DNA of 64,000 bases from positions 2,418,001-2,482,000 of the forward strand of contig NZ_CP013234.1 of assembly GCF_001584185.1 (NCBI RefSeq). The letters are read 5' to 3'. Positions 42,944 through 53,978 of the stretch are shown one piece after another (the stretch's first letter is position 1; every line of letters begins with the position of its first letter). The notes beneath the pieces were generated by a model. That model was not told the DNA's origin and searched no databases. It worked only from the letters and a program-made list of their open reading frames with translations. The DNA is from Collimonas pratensis (GTDB taxonomy: Bacteria; Pseudomonadota; Gammaproteobacteria; Burkholderiales; Burkholderiaceae_D). Position numbers and translations under genes: made by a program.

Positions 42944-44344
42944 ATGCTTAAAACGCTCTATGACAAACTCTGGGATGCCCATGTCGTCCATACCGAACAG
43001 GACGGCACGGCGATTCTGTATATCGACCGACATCTTTTGCACGAGGTCACCAGCCCGCAAGCCTTCGAGGGACTGAAGCTGGCCGGGCGCAAGCCATGGC
43101 GTCTGCCGGCCAACCTGATGGTGGCCGACCATAACGTGCCGACCACCGGCCGCGCCAATGGTATTGCCGATCCGATATCGCGCCTGCAGGTCGAAACGCT
43201 GGACGCCAACGCCAAGAGCTACGGCCTGACCTATTTCGGCATGAATGACCACCGCCAAGGCATCGTCCACGTGATCGGACCGGAGCAGGGCGCGACCCTG
43301 CCGGGCATGACCGTGGTCTGCGGCGATTCGCATACTTCTACCCACGGCGCCTTCGGCTGCCTGGCGCATGGCATCGGCACCTCGGAAGTCGAACACGTGC
43401 TGGCCACGCAGACCCTGCTGACCAAGAAATCCAAATCCATGCTGGTGCAGGTCGACGGCGCGATTCCCAACGGCGTTACCGCCAAGGACATCGTGCTGGC
43501 TGTGATCGGCCGCATCGGCACGGCCGGCGGCACCGGTTACGCAATCGAGTTCGCCGGCACGGCGATTCGCGCCTTGTCGATGGAAGGCCGCATGACGGTC
43601 TGCAACATGGCGATCGAAGCAGGCGCTCGCGCCGGCATGATTGCTGTCGACGACACTACCCTGAACTACGTCAAGGGCCGGCCGTTTTCGCCTGCCGGAC
43701 CGCATTGGGAGCGCGCCGTGACCTACTGGCGCACACTGCATTCCGATCCCGGCGCCAAATTCGACATGGTGGTGACGCTGAATGCCGCCGAGATCAAGCC
43801 GCAGGTCACCTGGGGCACTTCGCCCGAAATGGTGGTGGCCGTGGATGGCCGCATCCCCGATCCGGACAAGGAAAAAGACGCCACCAAGCGCGACGGCATG
43901 GAAAAAGCCCTGGCTTACATGGCGCTCAAGCCGAACACCGCGATTGAAGATATCCGCATCGACAAGGTGTTCATCGGTTCCTGCACCAACTCACGGATTG
44001 AAGATCTGCGCGCGGCGGCGGCAGTGGTGCGCGGCAAGTTCCGTGCTTCCAATGTCAAGCTGGCGATGGTGGTGCCGGGCTCCGGCCTGGTCAAGGAACA
44101 GGCGGAGCGCGAAGGCCTGGACAAGATTTTCAAGGATGCCGGCTTCGAATGGCGCGAACCGGGCTGCTCGATGTGCCTGGCGATGAATGCTGACCGGCTG
44201 GAGCCGGGCGAACGTTGCGCCTCCACCTCGAACCGCAACTTCGAAGGTCGGCAAGGCGCCGGCGGCCGTACCCATCTGGTCAGCCCGGCGATGGCGGCGG
44301 CGGCAGGGATCGCCGGCCATTTCGTGGATATTCGCTCGTTATAA
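42944..44344 (+). CDS. leuC: 3-isopropylmalate dehydratase large subunit
   Basis: 466-aa aconitase-type subunit that isomerises 2- to 3-isopropylmalate in leucine synthesis, as a heterodimer with LeuD and a 4Fe-4S cluster. Cluster ligands are in [14 protein letters not shown] and [11 protein letters not shown] (first Cys and CxxC). [13 protein letters not shown] and [10 protein letters not shown] are hallmark segments. The start [15 protein letters not shown] is family-typical. It opens the leuCDB block; the 211 bases upstream hold no leader peptide I can defend. Confidence 0.97.
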   Translation: MLKTLYDKLWDAHVVHTEQDGTAILYIDRHLLHEVTSPQAFEGLKLAGRKPWRLPANLMVADHNVPTTGRANGIADPISRLQVETLDANAKSYGLTYFGMNDHRQGIVHVIGPEQGATLPGMTVVCGDSHTSTHGAFGCLAHGIGTSEVEHVLATQTLLTKKSKSMLVQVDGAIPNGVTAKDIVLAVIGRIGTAGGTGYAIEFAGTAIRALSMEGRMTVCNMAIEAGARAGMIAVDDTTLNYVKGRPFSPAGPHWERAVTYWRTLHSDPGAKFDMVVTLNAAEIKPQVTWGTSPEMVVAVDGRIPDPDKEKDATKRDGMEKALAYMALKPNTAIEDIRIDKVFIGSCTNSRIEDLRAAAAVVRGKFRASNVKLAMVVPGSGLVKEQAEREGLDKIFKDAGFEWREPGCSMCLAMNADRLEPGERCASTSNRNFEGRQGAGGRTHLVSPAMAAAAGIAGHFVDIRSL

Positions 44345-44361
44345 GATTCAAGGATGGAACA

Positions 44362-44487
44362 ATGATGAAGAAAATAATCACTTTGTGCGTGTTGCTGACT
44401 AGCGTTTGTGCACTGACTGCTTGCAATACCTTTCACGGCTTCGGTAAAGATGTAGAACACGTCGGCGAGAAGATTCAAGGCAAGTGA
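44362..44487 (+). CDS. Entericidin A/B family small lipoprotein
   Basis: 41-aa lipoprotein: MMKKIITLCVLLTSVCALTAC with lipobox LTAC, then NTFHGFGKDVEHVGEKIQG, the signature of entericidins. In E. coli the pair EcnA/EcnB is a lipoprotein antidote/toxin related to lysis. It is placed between leuC and leuD, a position seen in many Burkholderiales. AGGA/GGATGG lies just upstream of two adjacent ATGs (44362, 44365). It is very likely cotranscribed with the leucine genes. Confidence 0.88.
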   Translation: MMKKIITLCVLLTSVCALTACNTFHGFGKDVEHVGEKIQGK

Positions 44488-44541
44488 TCACCCGCGCAAG
44501 CGGAATGGCGCCGGCAAAGGCGCATCAAGATTGGATATGTG

Positions 44542-45189
44542 ATGAATAAATTTACTGTACTGGATGGCTTGGTGGCGCCGCTCGATCGCGCCAATGTCGA
44601 TACCGACGCCATTATCCCCAAGCAGTTCCTGAAGTCGATCCAGCGTACCGGTTTCGGTCCCAACCTGTTCGATGAATGGCGCTACCTGGACCATGGCGAG
44701 CCGGGCGTGGATAACTCGCGGCGTCCGCTGAATCCGGATTTCGTGCTCAACCAGCAGCGCTACCAGGGCGCGTCCATTTTGCTGACGCGTAAAAATTTTG
44801 GCTGCGGTTCATCGCGCGAGCATGCACCATGGGCGCTGGACCAATACGGCTTCCGCGCTGTCATCGCGCCGAGTTTCGCCGATATTTTCTTCAACAACTG
44901 TTTCAAGAACGGCTTGCTGCCGATCGTGCTGCCTGAAGCGCAGATCGACCGCCTGTTCGACGAAGTCAAGGCTTTCCCCGGCTACAAGCTGGTGATCGAC
45001 CTGGAAAAGCAACTGGTCAGCACGGCTAACGGTAATCTGGCTTTCCCGTTTGAAGTCGGCGAGTTCCGCAAATACTGCCTGCTCAACGGGCTGGACGATA
45101 TCGGCCTGACCTTGCGCCAATCGGACAAGATCCGCGAATTTGAAGAGCGTCATTTGTTTGCGCAGCCTTGGCTGAGCAATACAATTTGA
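44542..45189 (+). CDS. leuD: 3-isopropylmalate dehydratase small subunit
   Basis: 215-aa partner of LeuC. The swivelling domain has [35 protein letters not shown] (substrate contact) and [16 protein letters not shown] at 44542 is preceded by GGA; an in-frame GTG at 44539 is adjacent. The gap to leuB (141 bases) contains a palindromic repeat element. Confidence 0.97.
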   Translation: MNKFTVLDGLVAPLDRANVDTDAIIPKQFLKSIQRTGFGPNLFDEWRYLDHGEPGVDNSRRPLNPDFVLNQQRYQGASILLTRKNFGCGSSREHAPWALDQYGFRAVIAPSFADIFFNNCFKNGLLPIVLPEAQIDRLFDEVKAFPGYKLVIDLEKQLVSTANGNLAFPFEVGEFRKYCLLNGLDDIGLTLRQSDKIREFEERHLFAQPWLSNTI

Positions 45190-45194
45190 CTATT

Positions 45195-45292
45195 TGGGGA
45201 CAGAGTCGCACGGATAGTGCTGCACGGGAAGTGTTTAAGAGCCGGCGTAGCGCGGCGAATTACACTATCCGTGTGACTCTGTCCTCAACTGA
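45195..45292 (+). repeat. Structured palindromic repeat, copy 1 (leuD-leuB gap)
   Basis: The arms 45196-45219 and 45263-45286 pair along 24 bp with only two G-U pairs. An inner part contains GTTTAAGAGCC and a GC hairpin, ending GGCGAATTACAC. The element ends CAACTGA. The same plan is present at 60325-60407. Confidence 0.85.
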
Positions 45293-45330
45293 TCAGGCAA
45301 AATATTTTTGAATATTCAATCCAGGAAAAA

Positions 45331-46401
45331 ATGAAAATAGCAATCTTGCCAGGTGATGGCATCGGTACGGAAATCGTCGAGCAAGCGGTCAATGTGTTGA
45401 ACGCGCTGGGCGAAAAATTTGAACTGGAAACGGCGCCTGTCGGCGGCGCCGGGTATGCCGCGCACGGCCACCCGTTGCCGGATGGCACCCTGAAGCTGGC
45501 AAAAGAAGCTGATGCCATTCTGTTTGGCGCCGTAGGCGACTGGCAATACGACTCACTGGAGCGTTCGTTGCGCCCGGAGCAAGCGATCCTCGGCCTGCGC
45601 AAGCATCTCGGCCTGTTCGCCAACCTGCGTCCGGCGATCCTGTATCCGGAACTGGCCAACGCCTCGACGCTGAAGCCGGAAGTGGTGTCCGGCCTGGATA
45701 TCCTGATCATCCGCGAACTTACCGGCGACGTTTATTTCGGCCAGCCGCGTGGTGTGCGGACGGCGCCGGACGGCGCTTTCAAAGGCGAGCGCGAAGGTTT
45801 CGACACCATGCGCTATGCGGAACCGGAAATCCGCCGTATCGCCCACGTCGCCTTTCAGGCAGCGCAAAAGCGCAGCAAGCGCCTGACCAGCGTCGACAAG
45901 GCGAATGTGCTGGAAACCTTCCAGTTCTGGAGAGACATCGTCACTGAGGTGCATCAGGAATATCCTGATGTTGAGCTGGATCACATGTATATCGATAACG
46001 CCGCGATGCAGCTGGTGCGCGCGCCGAAGAAATTCGACGTCATCGTCACCGGCAACATGTTCGGCGACATCCTGTCCGACCAGGCTGCCATGCTGACCGG
46101 TTCAATCGGCATGCTGCCGTCGGCTTCGCTGGACGCCAACAACAAGGGCTTGTACGAACCGTCGCACGGTTCGGCGCCGGATATCGCCGGCAAGAACATT
46201 GCCAATCCGCTGGCGACCATTCTGTCGGCGGCCATGATGCTGCGTTTCTCGCTGAACAAGGCGGAGCAGGCCGACCGCATCGACAACGCCGTCAAGAAAG
46301 TCTTGGCGCAAGGTTTGCGTACCGCGGATATCTACGAAGCGGGTACCACCAAGGTCGGCACCAGCGAAATGGGCGCTGCAGTGGTCAAGGCGCTGGGATA
46401 A
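45331..46401 (+). CDS. leuB: 3-isopropylmalate dehydrogenase
   Basis: 356-aa NAD+-dependent oxidative decarboxylase making 2-oxoisocaproate in leucine synthesis. [37 protein letters not shown] (part: [13 protein letters not shown]), ELTGDVYFG, the DNAAMQLV and [10 protein letters not shown] motifs with catalytic Lys/Asp, and [18 protein letters not shown] are clear. AGGA lies just before the ATG. It is separated from leuD by the repeat element. Confidence 0.97.
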   Translation: MKIAILPGDGIGTEIVEQAVNVLNALGEKFELETAPVGGAGYAAHGHPLPDGTLKLAKEADAILFGAVGDWQYDSLERSLRPEQAILGLRKHLGLFANLRPAILYPELANASTLKPEVVSGLDILIIRELTGDVYFGQPRGVRTAPDGAFKGEREGFDTMRYAEPEIRRIAHVAFQAAQKRSKRLTSVDKANVLETFQFWRDIVTEVHQEYPDVELDHMYIDNAAMQLVRAPKKFDVIVTGNMFGDILSDQAAMLTGSIGMLPSASLDANNKGLYEPSHGSAPDIAGKNIANPLATILSAAMMLRFSLNKAEQADRIDNAVKKVLAQGLRTADIYEAGTTKVGTSEMGAAVVKALG

Positions 46402-46475
46402 CGTTGGGATAAGAGAATTTGGCAGGTGGGTCTGCCGTGGAGTGCGGGGCTTTCCCCCGATATTGTTAGGGAATC

Positions 46476-47612
46476 ATGATGAAACTGGTTGGTTTGGTCG
46501 GTTGGCGTGGCATGGTGGGTTCGGTCTTGTTGCAGCGTATGCAGGAAGAGGGCGATTTCGCCTATATCGAACCAGTATTTTTCTCAACTTCAAATGCCGG
46601 CGGTAAAGCCCCGGCGCTGGCGAAAAACGAAACAACGCTGAAAGACGCCAGCGATATTGAAGCCTTGAAAAAATGCGACATCATTATTACCTGCCAAGGC
46701 GGCGACTACACCAGCGAGATTTTCCCCAAGCTGCGTGCGGCCGGCTGGAACGGCTATTGGATCGATGCTGCATCGACCCTGCGCATGAAGGACGACGCGA
46801 TTATCGTGCTGGATCCGGTCAACCTGGATGTCATCAAGGACGGCTTACAGCGCGGCGTCAAGAACTACATCGGCGGCAACTGCACTGTATCTTGCATGAT
46901 GATGGGCCTGGGCGGCCTGTTCGAGCATGACATGATCGAATGGATGACCTCCATGACTTACCAGGCAGCCTCGGGCGGCGGCGCCCAGCACATGCGTGAG
47001 CTGCTGACTCAGTTCGGCTCCATCAACGCCGAAGTCAAGGCGCTGCTGGACGATCCGAAATCGGCAATCCTGGAAATCGACCGCAAGGTGCTCGGTAAGC
47101 AGCATGCGATGTCGGCTGAAGAAACCAAGCAGTTCGGCGTACCGCTGGGCGGCAACCTGATTCCCTGGATCGACAAGGATCTGGGTGAGGGATTGTCGAA
47201 AGAAGAATGGAAAGCCGGCGCCGAAACCAACAAGATCCTCGGCCGCGGCGAAGGTTTCAGCAACGGCGGCAAGGTAATTCCGGTGGATGGCCTGTGCATC
47301 CGTATCGGCGCCATGCGCTGCCATTCGCAGGCATTGACCATCAAACTGAAGAAAGATGTACCGCTGGATGAAATCAATGACATCATTGCCAGCAATAATC
47401 AGTGGGTCAAAGTGGTGCCTAATGACAAAGAGTCATCAATGCACGACCTGACGCCGGCTGCAGTGACGGGCAGCCTGACAATTCCTGTCGGTCGTCTGCG
47501 TAAATTGCAGATGGGTGGCGATTATTTGTCAGCATTTACCGTCGGCGACCAGCTGCTGTGGGGTGCGGCGGAACCGCTGCGCCGCATGCTGCGCATCGTC
47601 CTGGACAACTGA
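46476..47612 (+). CDS. asd: Aspartate-semialdehyde dehydrogenase
   Basis: 378-aa NADP-dependent enzyme that reduces aspartyl phosphate to the semialdehyde for lysine, methionine, threonine and diaminopimelate. The N-terminus is [13 protein letters not shown] (NADP loop). The active-site cysteine lies in [15 protein letters not shown] near residue 135, and [18 protein letters not shown] holds further catalytic residues. It is of the E. coli (gamma/beta) type. Two adjacent ATGs (46476, 46479) follow AGGG. Confidence 0.97.
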   Translation: MMKLVGLVGWRGMVGSVLLQRMQEEGDFAYIEPVFFSTSNAGGKAPALAKNETTLKDASDIEALKKCDIIITCQGGDYTSEIFPKLRAAGWNGYWIDAASTLRMKDDAIIVLDPVNLDVIKDGLQRGVKNYIGGNCTVSCMMMGLGGLFEHDMIEWMTSMTYQAASGGGAQHMRELLTQFGSINAEVKALLDDPKSAILEIDRKVLGKQHAMSAEETKQFGVPLGGNLIPWIDKDLGEGLSKEEWKAGAETNKILGRGEGFSNGGKVIPVDGLCIRIGAMRCHSQALTIKLKKDVPLDEINDIIASNNQWVKVVPNDKESSMHDLTPAAVTGSLTIPVGRLRKLQMGGDYLSAFTVGDQLLWGAAEPLRRMLRIVLDN

Positions 47613-47663
47613 GCCGCTGACTTGTCACGGTAGTTGTGATATTGTTGCCGACTTGCAATAGAG

Positions 47664-47702
47664 CCCGCTAAGGAATTTCTTAAAGGAAACCTTGCGGGTT
47701 TG
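47664..47702 (+). terminator. Possible terminator after asd
   Basis: CCCGCTAAGG (47664-47673) pairs with CCTTGCGGG (47690-47698) with one bulge, across a 16-base loop; a short T run follows. Confidence 0.35.
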
Positions 47703-47863
47703 ATGTATCTAGCGGTATTGATTGGCATTTATTATTATTTGGCAGTGTTTATCGCATATTGATACGCATGCATGTCAATCTGCATATTGATTTTTAAAAA
47801 AACTGGGTACAGTATTTGCTTTCAGCAAGATTTGTCTCCTTATACGCCAACGGATAGTCCTTC

Positions 47864-50839
47864 ATGCCACACAACATGCACCCGAATTCTTCGAATAAAT
47901 TTATTTCCACCGGTTTAAAGACCCTCACCGCGGCCGTGGTTTCGACCCTGCTGATGGTGGCTAATGTCGAGGCTGCCGGACTGGGTAAATTAACCGTGCT
48001 GTCCTCGCTGGGGCAACCGTTACGTGCAGAAATTGAACTGACCTCGGTTAGCCAGGATGAGGCGACCGGACTGGTCGCCAAGCTGGCGAGCCCGGAAACC
48101 TACCAACAGGCGAATATCGATTTCAATCCGGCCTTGCTGTCCCTGCAGTTCGCTATCGATCAGCGCGGCGACCGCCGTTTTGTGCGCGTCACGTCCAGCC
48201 AGCCGATCAATGAACCCTTCGTCGACATGCTGATGGAGCTGGGCGGCACCAAGTCGCACCTGGTGCGCGAATACACCTTGCTGCTGGATCCAGCCGGCCA
48301 GCGCCAGGCGCAACCGGCCCAGATGGCCGCGCCGGCACGTAGTGGCACTACCGGCACTGCCGCCGCCGCACCGGTCGCCCGCATGGCGCCAAGCCAGGCT
48401 GCACCGTCGTCGCAATCCAGCGGCGGTTCGACCATTTCCGATGCTACGCGCGCCGCGGCAGCCAGAGCGGTCGCCGGTGGCGGCAATAGTCCTGCAGCTG
48501 GCAAGGCGACAGGCTCGGGCAGCCCGGCCAAGGCAGCACCGGCAGCGGAATCCTCGGGCGGCGATTATCACGTCAAGAAGGGCGATACACTGGCGCGCAT
48601 CGCCAGCGAAAACCTGCCTGCCGGCGTTTCGCTGGACCAGATGCTGGTGGCCCTGTACCGCAGCAATGAAGGTGCGTTTGTCGGCAAGAACATGAACCGC
48701 CTGCGTTCCGGCCAGATCTTGTCGATTCCTGATGCCGCCAGCGCTGGCAGCGTCAGCAAGTCGGAAGCGCGCAACGTGGTCGTGGCGCAGTCGAAAGACT
48801 TCAAGAGCTATCGCAATACGCTGGCCGGACTGGTTGAGTCGGCTGCGCCGGCTGCCGGCGCCGAACCGCGTCAAAGCAGCGGCGGCAAGATCACCGCCAA
48901 GGTGGAAGAGCAAGCCACGCCTGCCAGCGAATCCCGCGACAAGCTGAAGCTGTCGCGCGGCGCGGCTGCGGCTGGCGCTGCCGACGCCAAGGCAGCTGCC
49001 ACGGCGGCGACGGAAGAGAAGATCGCCCGCGACAAGGCGGCGGCTGAAGCTCAGTCGCGCGTCAAGGAACTGGAAAAGAACGTCAGCGATCTGCAAAAGA
49101 CGCTGGAACTGAAGAACAAGAACCTGGCGGACCTGCAGAATCAGGCAGCGAATGTGAAGCCTGCCGCACCAGCGGCGGCGCCGGCTCCTGCCGCGGCTCC
49201 AGCTCCTGCGCCGGCAGCAGTCCCGGTTGCAGCAGCGCCAGTGGCACCAGCACCGGCTCCAGCACCAGCCAAGGTTGAGACGGCAGACGCCGCGCCGGCC
49301 GCCGGCGCCGCTATCGTCGCCACCGGCGCAGCAGCGCCTGTGGTTGCTGCCGCGGCCGACGCCAGCGCTACCCCGCCGGCAGCGCCAGCGGCTGCCGATG
49401 CGCCCAAGCCTGTGGTCAAGCCGAAGGCCGCGCCTGCGCCTGTCCCAGAGCCAGGCATGCTTGCCAGCCTGACCGACAATCCTTATCTGTTGCCGGTAGG
49501 CGGCGTACTGGTTGCCTTGCTGGCCGGTCTCGGCCTGTTCCGCTATCGCCGCAACCGGGCGCGCCAGCAAGCGTTCCTGGACAGCAGCGGTGCGCCAATG
49601 ACGAATTCAGGCCTGAAAGGCAATTCGCTGTTCGGTTCGACCGGCGGCCAGAGCGTCGATACCAAAAACAGCATTTTCAATTCGAATTTCGTGCCATCGG
49701 TCAGCCATCTCGACACCAACGTCGATCCGGTCGCCGAAGCTGACGTCTACATCGCTTACGGACGCGATGCCCAGGCTGAAGAAATCCTGAAAGAAGCCCT
49801 GCGCAACCAGCCAAGCCGCAACGCGATTCGTGTCAAGCTGCTGGAAATCTACGCTAACCGCAAGGATCCACGGTCGTTTGAAATCCTGGCCAGCGAGTTG
49901 TACAGCCTGACCCGCGGCGAAGGCGAGGATTGGCAACAGGCGGCTGCGCTCGGCCTGAATGTCGATCCGGCCAATCCGCTGTACGGCGGCGGCAAGCTGC
50001 AGGACCAGGTGATTGCCAAGGCCGATGCGATTACCGCGCCGACCCAGCCTATGGATGGCCTCGATTTCAACTCGCTGACAGCACCGACCGAGCCGCAAAA
50101 GGCGCCGATTCCTGAGCTGGTGCACACCGCTCCGGCGGCAGAATTGCTGGCGCCGTTGAGTCAGAATGACTTGGGCAAGCAAGGCAGCGCCGCTGCCAAG
50201 GCCGAGATCAACGATATGGATTTCGACCTGGAAGAACTCGGCAGCACTGCTTCGGCCAACCAGAACACCGTGTTGCTGTCGCCGCTGCATGAAGCCGGCA
50301 AGTCGATGCTGGATTCGCTCGATTTCGAGCTGGACCACAAGGCCGCTGCCCCGGCAGCTCCGGCCGTGCCCAAAGCGGTTGAGAAGGCAGCACCGGCAGC
50401 GCCAGCAGTGGCTGCGTTCGGCGCACTCGATTTCCCGGCCGGCGGCCAGCCGTCCAACTATGAGCCTGCCCACGCGCACATCGACCTGCCGTTTGAAACC
50501 AAGCCGGTAGTCAAGGCGCCTGCTGCACCTTCCTATGCGCAGCATGCGGAGCCGATGGTGGCGCCGCTGGAATTCAATCTGTCCGGCATGAACCTGGATC
50601 TGGACAGCGCAGTGCACGCGCATGCTCCGGCAGCTGTCAGCGCCCCTGTAGCTGCGGCTGTAGCCGCTGAAGCAGCATCGGCCAGCGCCAATCCTGAAAT
50701 GGCGACCAAGCTCGACCTGGCAGTCGCCTACAAGGAAATCGGCGACAAGGAAGGTGCGCGCGAGTTGCTGGAAGAAGTCTTGAAGGGCGGCAGTGCAGAG
50801 CAGGTGGATGCAGCGAAGCTGTTGATCGCTAAACTGTAA
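47864..50839 (+). CDS. fimV: FimV/HubP-type polar hub protein
   Basis: 991-aa membrane protein. The N-terminal periplasmic part has a long signal and the conserved GLGKLTVLSSLGQPLRAEIEL. A LysM domain lies near residues 235-285 (YHVKKGDTLARIASE), a coiled coil near 390-425, and Ala/Pro-rich linkers elsewhere. One membrane helix lies at about 541-562, and the acidic cytoplasmic tail ends in the FimV C-terminal domain (DLAVAYKEIGDKEGARELLEEV). It organises polar type IV pilus and twitching proteins in relatives. It sits between asd and truA, the usual place. Confidence 0.95.
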   Translation: MPHNMHPNSSNKFISTGLKTLTAAVVSTLLMVANVEAAGLGKLTVLSSLGQPLRAEIELTSVSQDEATGLVAKLASPETYQQANIDFNPALLSLQFAIDQRGDRRFVRVTSSQPINEPFVDMLMELGGTKSHLVREYTLLLDPAGQRQAQPAQMAAPARSGTTGTAAAAPVARMAPSQAAPSSQSSGGSTISDATRAAAARAVAGGGNSPAAGKATGSGSPAKAAPAAESSGGDYHVKKGDTLARIASENLPAGVSLDQMLVALYRSNEGAFVGKNMNRLRSGQILSIPDAASAGSVSKSEARNVVVAQSKDFKSYRNTLAGLVESAAPAAGAEPRQSSGGKITAKVEEQATPASESRDKLKLSRGAAAAGAADAKAAATAATEEKIARDKAAAEAQSRVKELEKNVSDLQKTLELKNKNLADLQNQAANVKPAAPAAAPAPAAAPAPAPAAVPVAAAPVAPAPAPAPAKVETADAAPAAGAAIVATGAAAPVVAAAADASATPPAAPAAADAPKPVVKPKAAPAPVPEPGMLASLTDNPYLLPVGGVLVALLAGLGLFRYRRNRARQQAFLDSSGAPMTNSGLKGNSLFGSTGGQSVDTKNSIFNSNFVPSVSHLDTNVDPVAEADVYIAYGRDAQAEEILKEALRNQPSRNAIRVKLLEIYANRKDPRSFEILASELYSLTRGEGEDWQQAAALGLNVDPANPLYGGGKLQDQVIAKADAITAPTQPMDGLDFNSLTAPTEPQKAPIPELVHTAPAAELLAPLSQNDLGKQGSAAAKAEINDMDFDLEELGSTASANQNTVLLSPLHEAGKSMLDSLDFELDHKAAAPAAPAVPKAVEKAAPAAPAVAAFGALDFPAGGQPSNYEPAHAHIDLPFETKPVVKAPAAPSYAQHAEPMVAPLEFNLSGMNLDLDSAVHAHAPAAVSAPVAAAVAAEAASASANPEMATKLDLAVAYKEIGDKEGARELLEEVLKGGSAEQVDAAKLLIAKL

Positions 50840-50916
50840 TTGACGGGATTGGTGGCTTGTTACATGACTGAGGCAGCAACCCGCTGTTAAAATCAAGGTA
50901 GCATTTTGCCAAAAGG

Positions 50917-50951
50917 ACGGGCGCAGCGTAATGCTAGCGCCCGTTTGCATT
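50917..50951 (+). terminator. Terminator of fimV
   Basis: ACGGGCGC (50917-50924) pairs with GCGCCCGT (50937-50944); an inner AGC/GCT adds to the stem. TTGCATTT follows. Confidence 0.7.
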
Positions 50952-50968
50952 TATAAAACAGGAATTGG

Positions 50969-51778
50969 ATGAAACGTATCGTTCTCGGCGTGCAGTACGA
51001 CGGCACGCCTTGGCAAGGATGGCAGACCCAGCCCAGCGGCAAGACCGTGCAGGACCGGCTGGAGGCTGCCCTGCAGAAATTCACCCAGGGAGCGGTCGCC
51101 ACCACCTGCGCCGGCCGCACCGATTCAGGCGTGCATGCGCTGGAACAGGTGGTGCATTTCGATACCCACTTGTCGCGTGAGATATTTTCCTGGGTGCGCG
51201 GCTTGAACGCCTTTTTGCCGCCATCCATCGCCGTGCGTTGGGCGCATGAGCTGCAGCTGGCTGCCGATGGTGACGAGCAGGATAATTTTCACGCCCGTTT
51301 CAGCGCCAGCGCCAGGACCTATCATTACCTCTTGTACAACAATCCGGTGCGCTCGCCGCTGCTGGAAGGGAAGGCCGGATGGGTATTCCGGCCGCTGGAT
51401 GTCGAACTGATGCGGCAGGCGGCGGCCCATCTGATCGGCACCCACGATTTTTCCGCCTTCCGCGCCATCGAATGTCAGGCCAAGTCGCCGGTGCGCAGCA
51501 TGGACCAGATTGCCATAGAGCGGCGCGGCGACCTGATCGTCTTCACCTTGCGCGCCAATGCCTTCCTGCATCACATGGTGCGCAATATCGTCGGCTCCCT
51601 GATCTATACCGGCAACGGCAGCAAGCCGCCGCAATGGATCGCCGAACTGCTGCAGCAACGCGACCGCAGCCGGGCGGCGCCGACCTTTATGCCGGATGGC
51701 CTATACCTGGCGCAAGTGGCCTACGATCAGAAATGGCAGTTGCCGCAGCAGCCGGCAGGGCTGCTGCCCTGGCTGTAA
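50969..51778 (+). CDS. truA: tRNA pseudouridine(38-40) synthase
   Basis: 269-aa enzyme that isomerises uridines 38-40 of the anticodon arm. [10 protein letters not shown] is at the start, the catalytic aspartate is in [18 protein letters not shown], and [18 protein letters not shown] and [15 protein letters not shown] follow. The 92-base gap to trpF has no terminator. Confidence 0.97.
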   Translation: MKRIVLGVQYDGTPWQGWQTQPSGKTVQDRLEAALQKFTQGAVATTCAGRTDSGVHALEQVVHFDTHLSREIFSWVRGLNAFLPPSIAVRWAHELQLAADGDEQDNFHARFSASARTYHYLLYNNPVRSPLLEGKAGWVFRPLDVELMRQAAAHLIGTHDFSAFRAIECQAKSPVRSMDQIAIERRGDLIVFTLRANAFLHHMVRNIVGSLIYTGNGSKPPQWIAELLQQRDRSRAAPTFMPDGLYLAQVAYDQKWQLPQQPAGLLPWL

Positions 51779-51870
51779 ACTGGGGAATCCGCTGTCATCC
51801 GCGGTTACCTTGCCATGCTGGCAGGGTGATATAGTGTATTTATTGAAGTCTTGTTGAATCGACCACTCTC

Positions 51871-52545
51871 ATGAGCCACCGTACCAGAATCAAGATCTGC
51901 GGCCTGACCCGCGCGCAGGATGTGCGCGCTGCCGTGGAAGCGGGCGCCGATGCGCTCGGTTTCGTGTTCTATCCCAAGAGTACGCGCTACGTCACGCCCA
52001 GCCAGGCCGCTGCCCTGATTGCCACGGTGCCGCCTTTCGTCACCACGGTCGGGCTGTTCGTCAACGCTGAAGCGGCGCAGCTGCAGGAAATCGTGGCTGA
52101 GGCGCCGGTATCGCTGCTGCAATTCCATGGCGATGAAACGGTAGAACACAGTGTGGCGCTGGCGGCGGCAGTCAACCGGCCCTTTATACGCGCCATGCGC
52201 ATAGGAAATACAACCCTGGCCGCAGATTTGATAGAATATGCCCAGGCCTACGCAGCCGGCAGCCATCTGTTTTCCGGATTGCTGCTGGATACCCTGGTAG
52301 AAGCTTACGGTGGCAGTGGAAAGGTATTTGATTGGTCTCTCATCCCAAAAGAGCTCGCGCCTCAGGTCGTTTTAAGTGGTGGCTTGAGCGTGCACAATGC
52401 GACTGACGCGGTAAGACGCGTACGTCCCTTTGCGGTCGACATCAGCAGTGGCGTCGAACAAGAAAAGGGCATCAAGGACGCCGCCAAGATTCGCGCATTC
52501 ATTGCCGCGATACGGCAGGCGGATGCTGATCTGAACGAACTATAA
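51871..52545 (+). CDS. trpF: Phosphoribosylanthranilate isomerase
   Basis: 224-aa TIM-barrel enzyme of tryptophan synthesis. RIKICGLTRAQDV contains the catalytic cysteine, FYPKSTRYV and LLQFHGDE (catalytic Asp) are present, and LSGGLSVHN with VDISSGVE form the phosphate site. It starts the trpFBA run. Confidence 0.97.
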   Translation: MSHRTRIKICGLTRAQDVRAAVEAGADALGFVFYPKSTRYVTPSQAAALIATVPPFVTTVGLFVNAEAAQLQEIVAEAPVSLLQFHGDETVEHSVALAAAVNRPFIRAMRIGNTTLAADLIEYAQAYAAGSHLFSGLLLDTLVEAYGGSGKVFDWSLIPKELAPQVVLSGGLSVHNATDAVRRVRPFAVDISSGVEQEKGIKDAAKIRAFIAAIRQADADLNEL

Positions 52546-52614
52546 GCGCAGCGGGCAAGACAGCTGCAGCATCGCTCCGGTCCGCAAACCAGCATATCTT
52601 TATAGAGACACATC

Positions 52615-53880
52615 ATGAAAGAGTTCACTCCACTCGAGCAGTACGCCGAGCGCCAGCCGCTCGCCGCCAGCACCTTGCGCCAGAGCGCCCAATACAATTT
52701 GCCGGACGCCAAGGGCCACTTTGGCATGTACGGCGGCAGCTTTGTCTCCGAAACGCTGACCCTGGCCCTGAGCGAGCTGCAGCAGGCTTACGCCAAATAC
52801 CAGAACGAGCTGCAATTCCTGGCTGAATTCCACAGCGAACTGAAGCACTTCGTCGGCCGTCCCAGCCCGATATACCACGCCAAGCGCTGGTCCGAGCAGA
52901 TGGGCGGCGCGCAGATCTATTTCAAGCGCGAGGATTTGAACCACACCGGCGCCCACAAGATCAATAACGTGATCGGCCAGGCTTTGCTGGCCAAGCGCAT
53001 GGGCAAGCCGCGCGTGATCGCGGAGACCGGCGCCGGCCAGCACGGCGTCGCCACCGCCACCATCTGCGCCCGTTTCGGCCTCGAATGCGTGGTGTACATG
53101 GGGAGCGAAGACGTCAAGCGGCAGATGCAGAACGTCTACCGCATGAACCTGCTGGGCGCCAAAGTGGTGCCGGTGGAATCCGGTTCCAAGACCTTGAAAG
53201 ACGCGCTCAACGAAGCCATGCGCGACTGGGTCACCAACGTTGAAAATACCTTCTACATCATCGGCACGGTAGCTGGGCCGCATCCTTATCCGATGATGGT
53301 GCGCGATTTCCAGTCGGTGATCGGCAACGAATGCCTGACGCAGATGCCGGAAATGGCCGGGCGCCAGCCGGATCACGTGGTCGCCTGCGTCGGCGGCGGT
53401 TCGAATGCGATGGGGATTTTCTATCCCTACATCAATCATCACGATGTGGCGCTGGTGGGGGTGGAAGCGGCCGGCGAAGGATTGGCCAGCGGCAAGCACT
53501 CGGCATCGCTGACGCTCGGTTCGCCGGGGGTGCTGCATGGCAACCGCACCTATCTGCTGCAGGATGAAAACGGCCAGATCATCGAAACCCATTCGGTTTC
53601 CGCCGGCCTGGATTACCCGGGCGTGGGTCCCGAGCACGCCTGGCTCAAGGATTCCGGCCGCGCCACTTACGAAACGGTGACCGACGACGAAGCGCTGGCA
53701 GCCTTCCATACCTGCTGCCGCATCGAAGGCATCATCCCGGCGCTGGAATCCAGCCATGCCCTGGCGTATGCCGCACGGCTGGCGGCGACCTTGCCCAAGG
53801 ATAAGATCATCCTGGCCAATCTGTCCGGCCGCGGCGACAAGGACATGCATACCGTTGCCGAGCGTTTGAAACTGGCCTGA
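52615..53880 (+). CDS. trpB: Tryptophan synthase beta chain
   Basis: 421-aa PLP enzyme that joins indole with serine. The Schiff-base lysine is in [10 protein letters not shown], the phosphate loop in [10 protein letters not shown] and a conserved glutamate in AETGAGQHG. The [13 protein letters not shown]-terminus and FVGRPSPIY are typical. Forms the alpha2beta2 complex with TrpA. A 98-base gap to trpA contains no terminator. Confidence 0.98.
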   Translation: MKEFTPLEQYAERQPLAASTLRQSAQYNLPDAKGHFGMYGGSFVSETLTLALSELQQAYAKYQNELQFLAEFHSELKHFVGRPSPIYHAKRWSEQMGGAQIYFKREDLNHTGAHKINNVIGQALLAKRMGKPRVIAETGAGQHGVATATICARFGLECVVYMGSEDVKRQMQNVYRMNLLGAKVVPVESGSKTLKDALNEAMRDWVTNVENTFYIIGTVAGPHPYPMMVRDFQSVIGNECLTQMPEMAGRQPDHVVACVGGGSNAMGIFYPYINHHDVALVGVEAAGEGLASGKHSASLTLGSPGVLHGNRTYLLQDENGQIIETHSVSAGLDYPGVGPEHAWLKDSGRATYETVTDDEALAAFHTCCRIEGIIPALESSHALAYAARLAATLPKDKIILANLSGRGDKDMHTVAERLKLA

Positions 53881-53978
53881 GCAAGGACCAGCCCGGGTCC
53901 GCAGCGCAGAAGCAGGCGCGCTGCGACCCGATAAAGCGCGCAAGCACCCCACAACGCAATCCATACCGATAAAAATCT

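Noticed and set aside
48020-49570. Minus-strand frame of 516 codons inside fimV
   Set aside because: Antisense shadow of Ala/Pro-rich coding sequence with no protein motifs.
51779-51870. Tryptophan attenuator leader before trpF
   Set aside because: No short frame with tandem Trp codons and no alternative hairpins were found.
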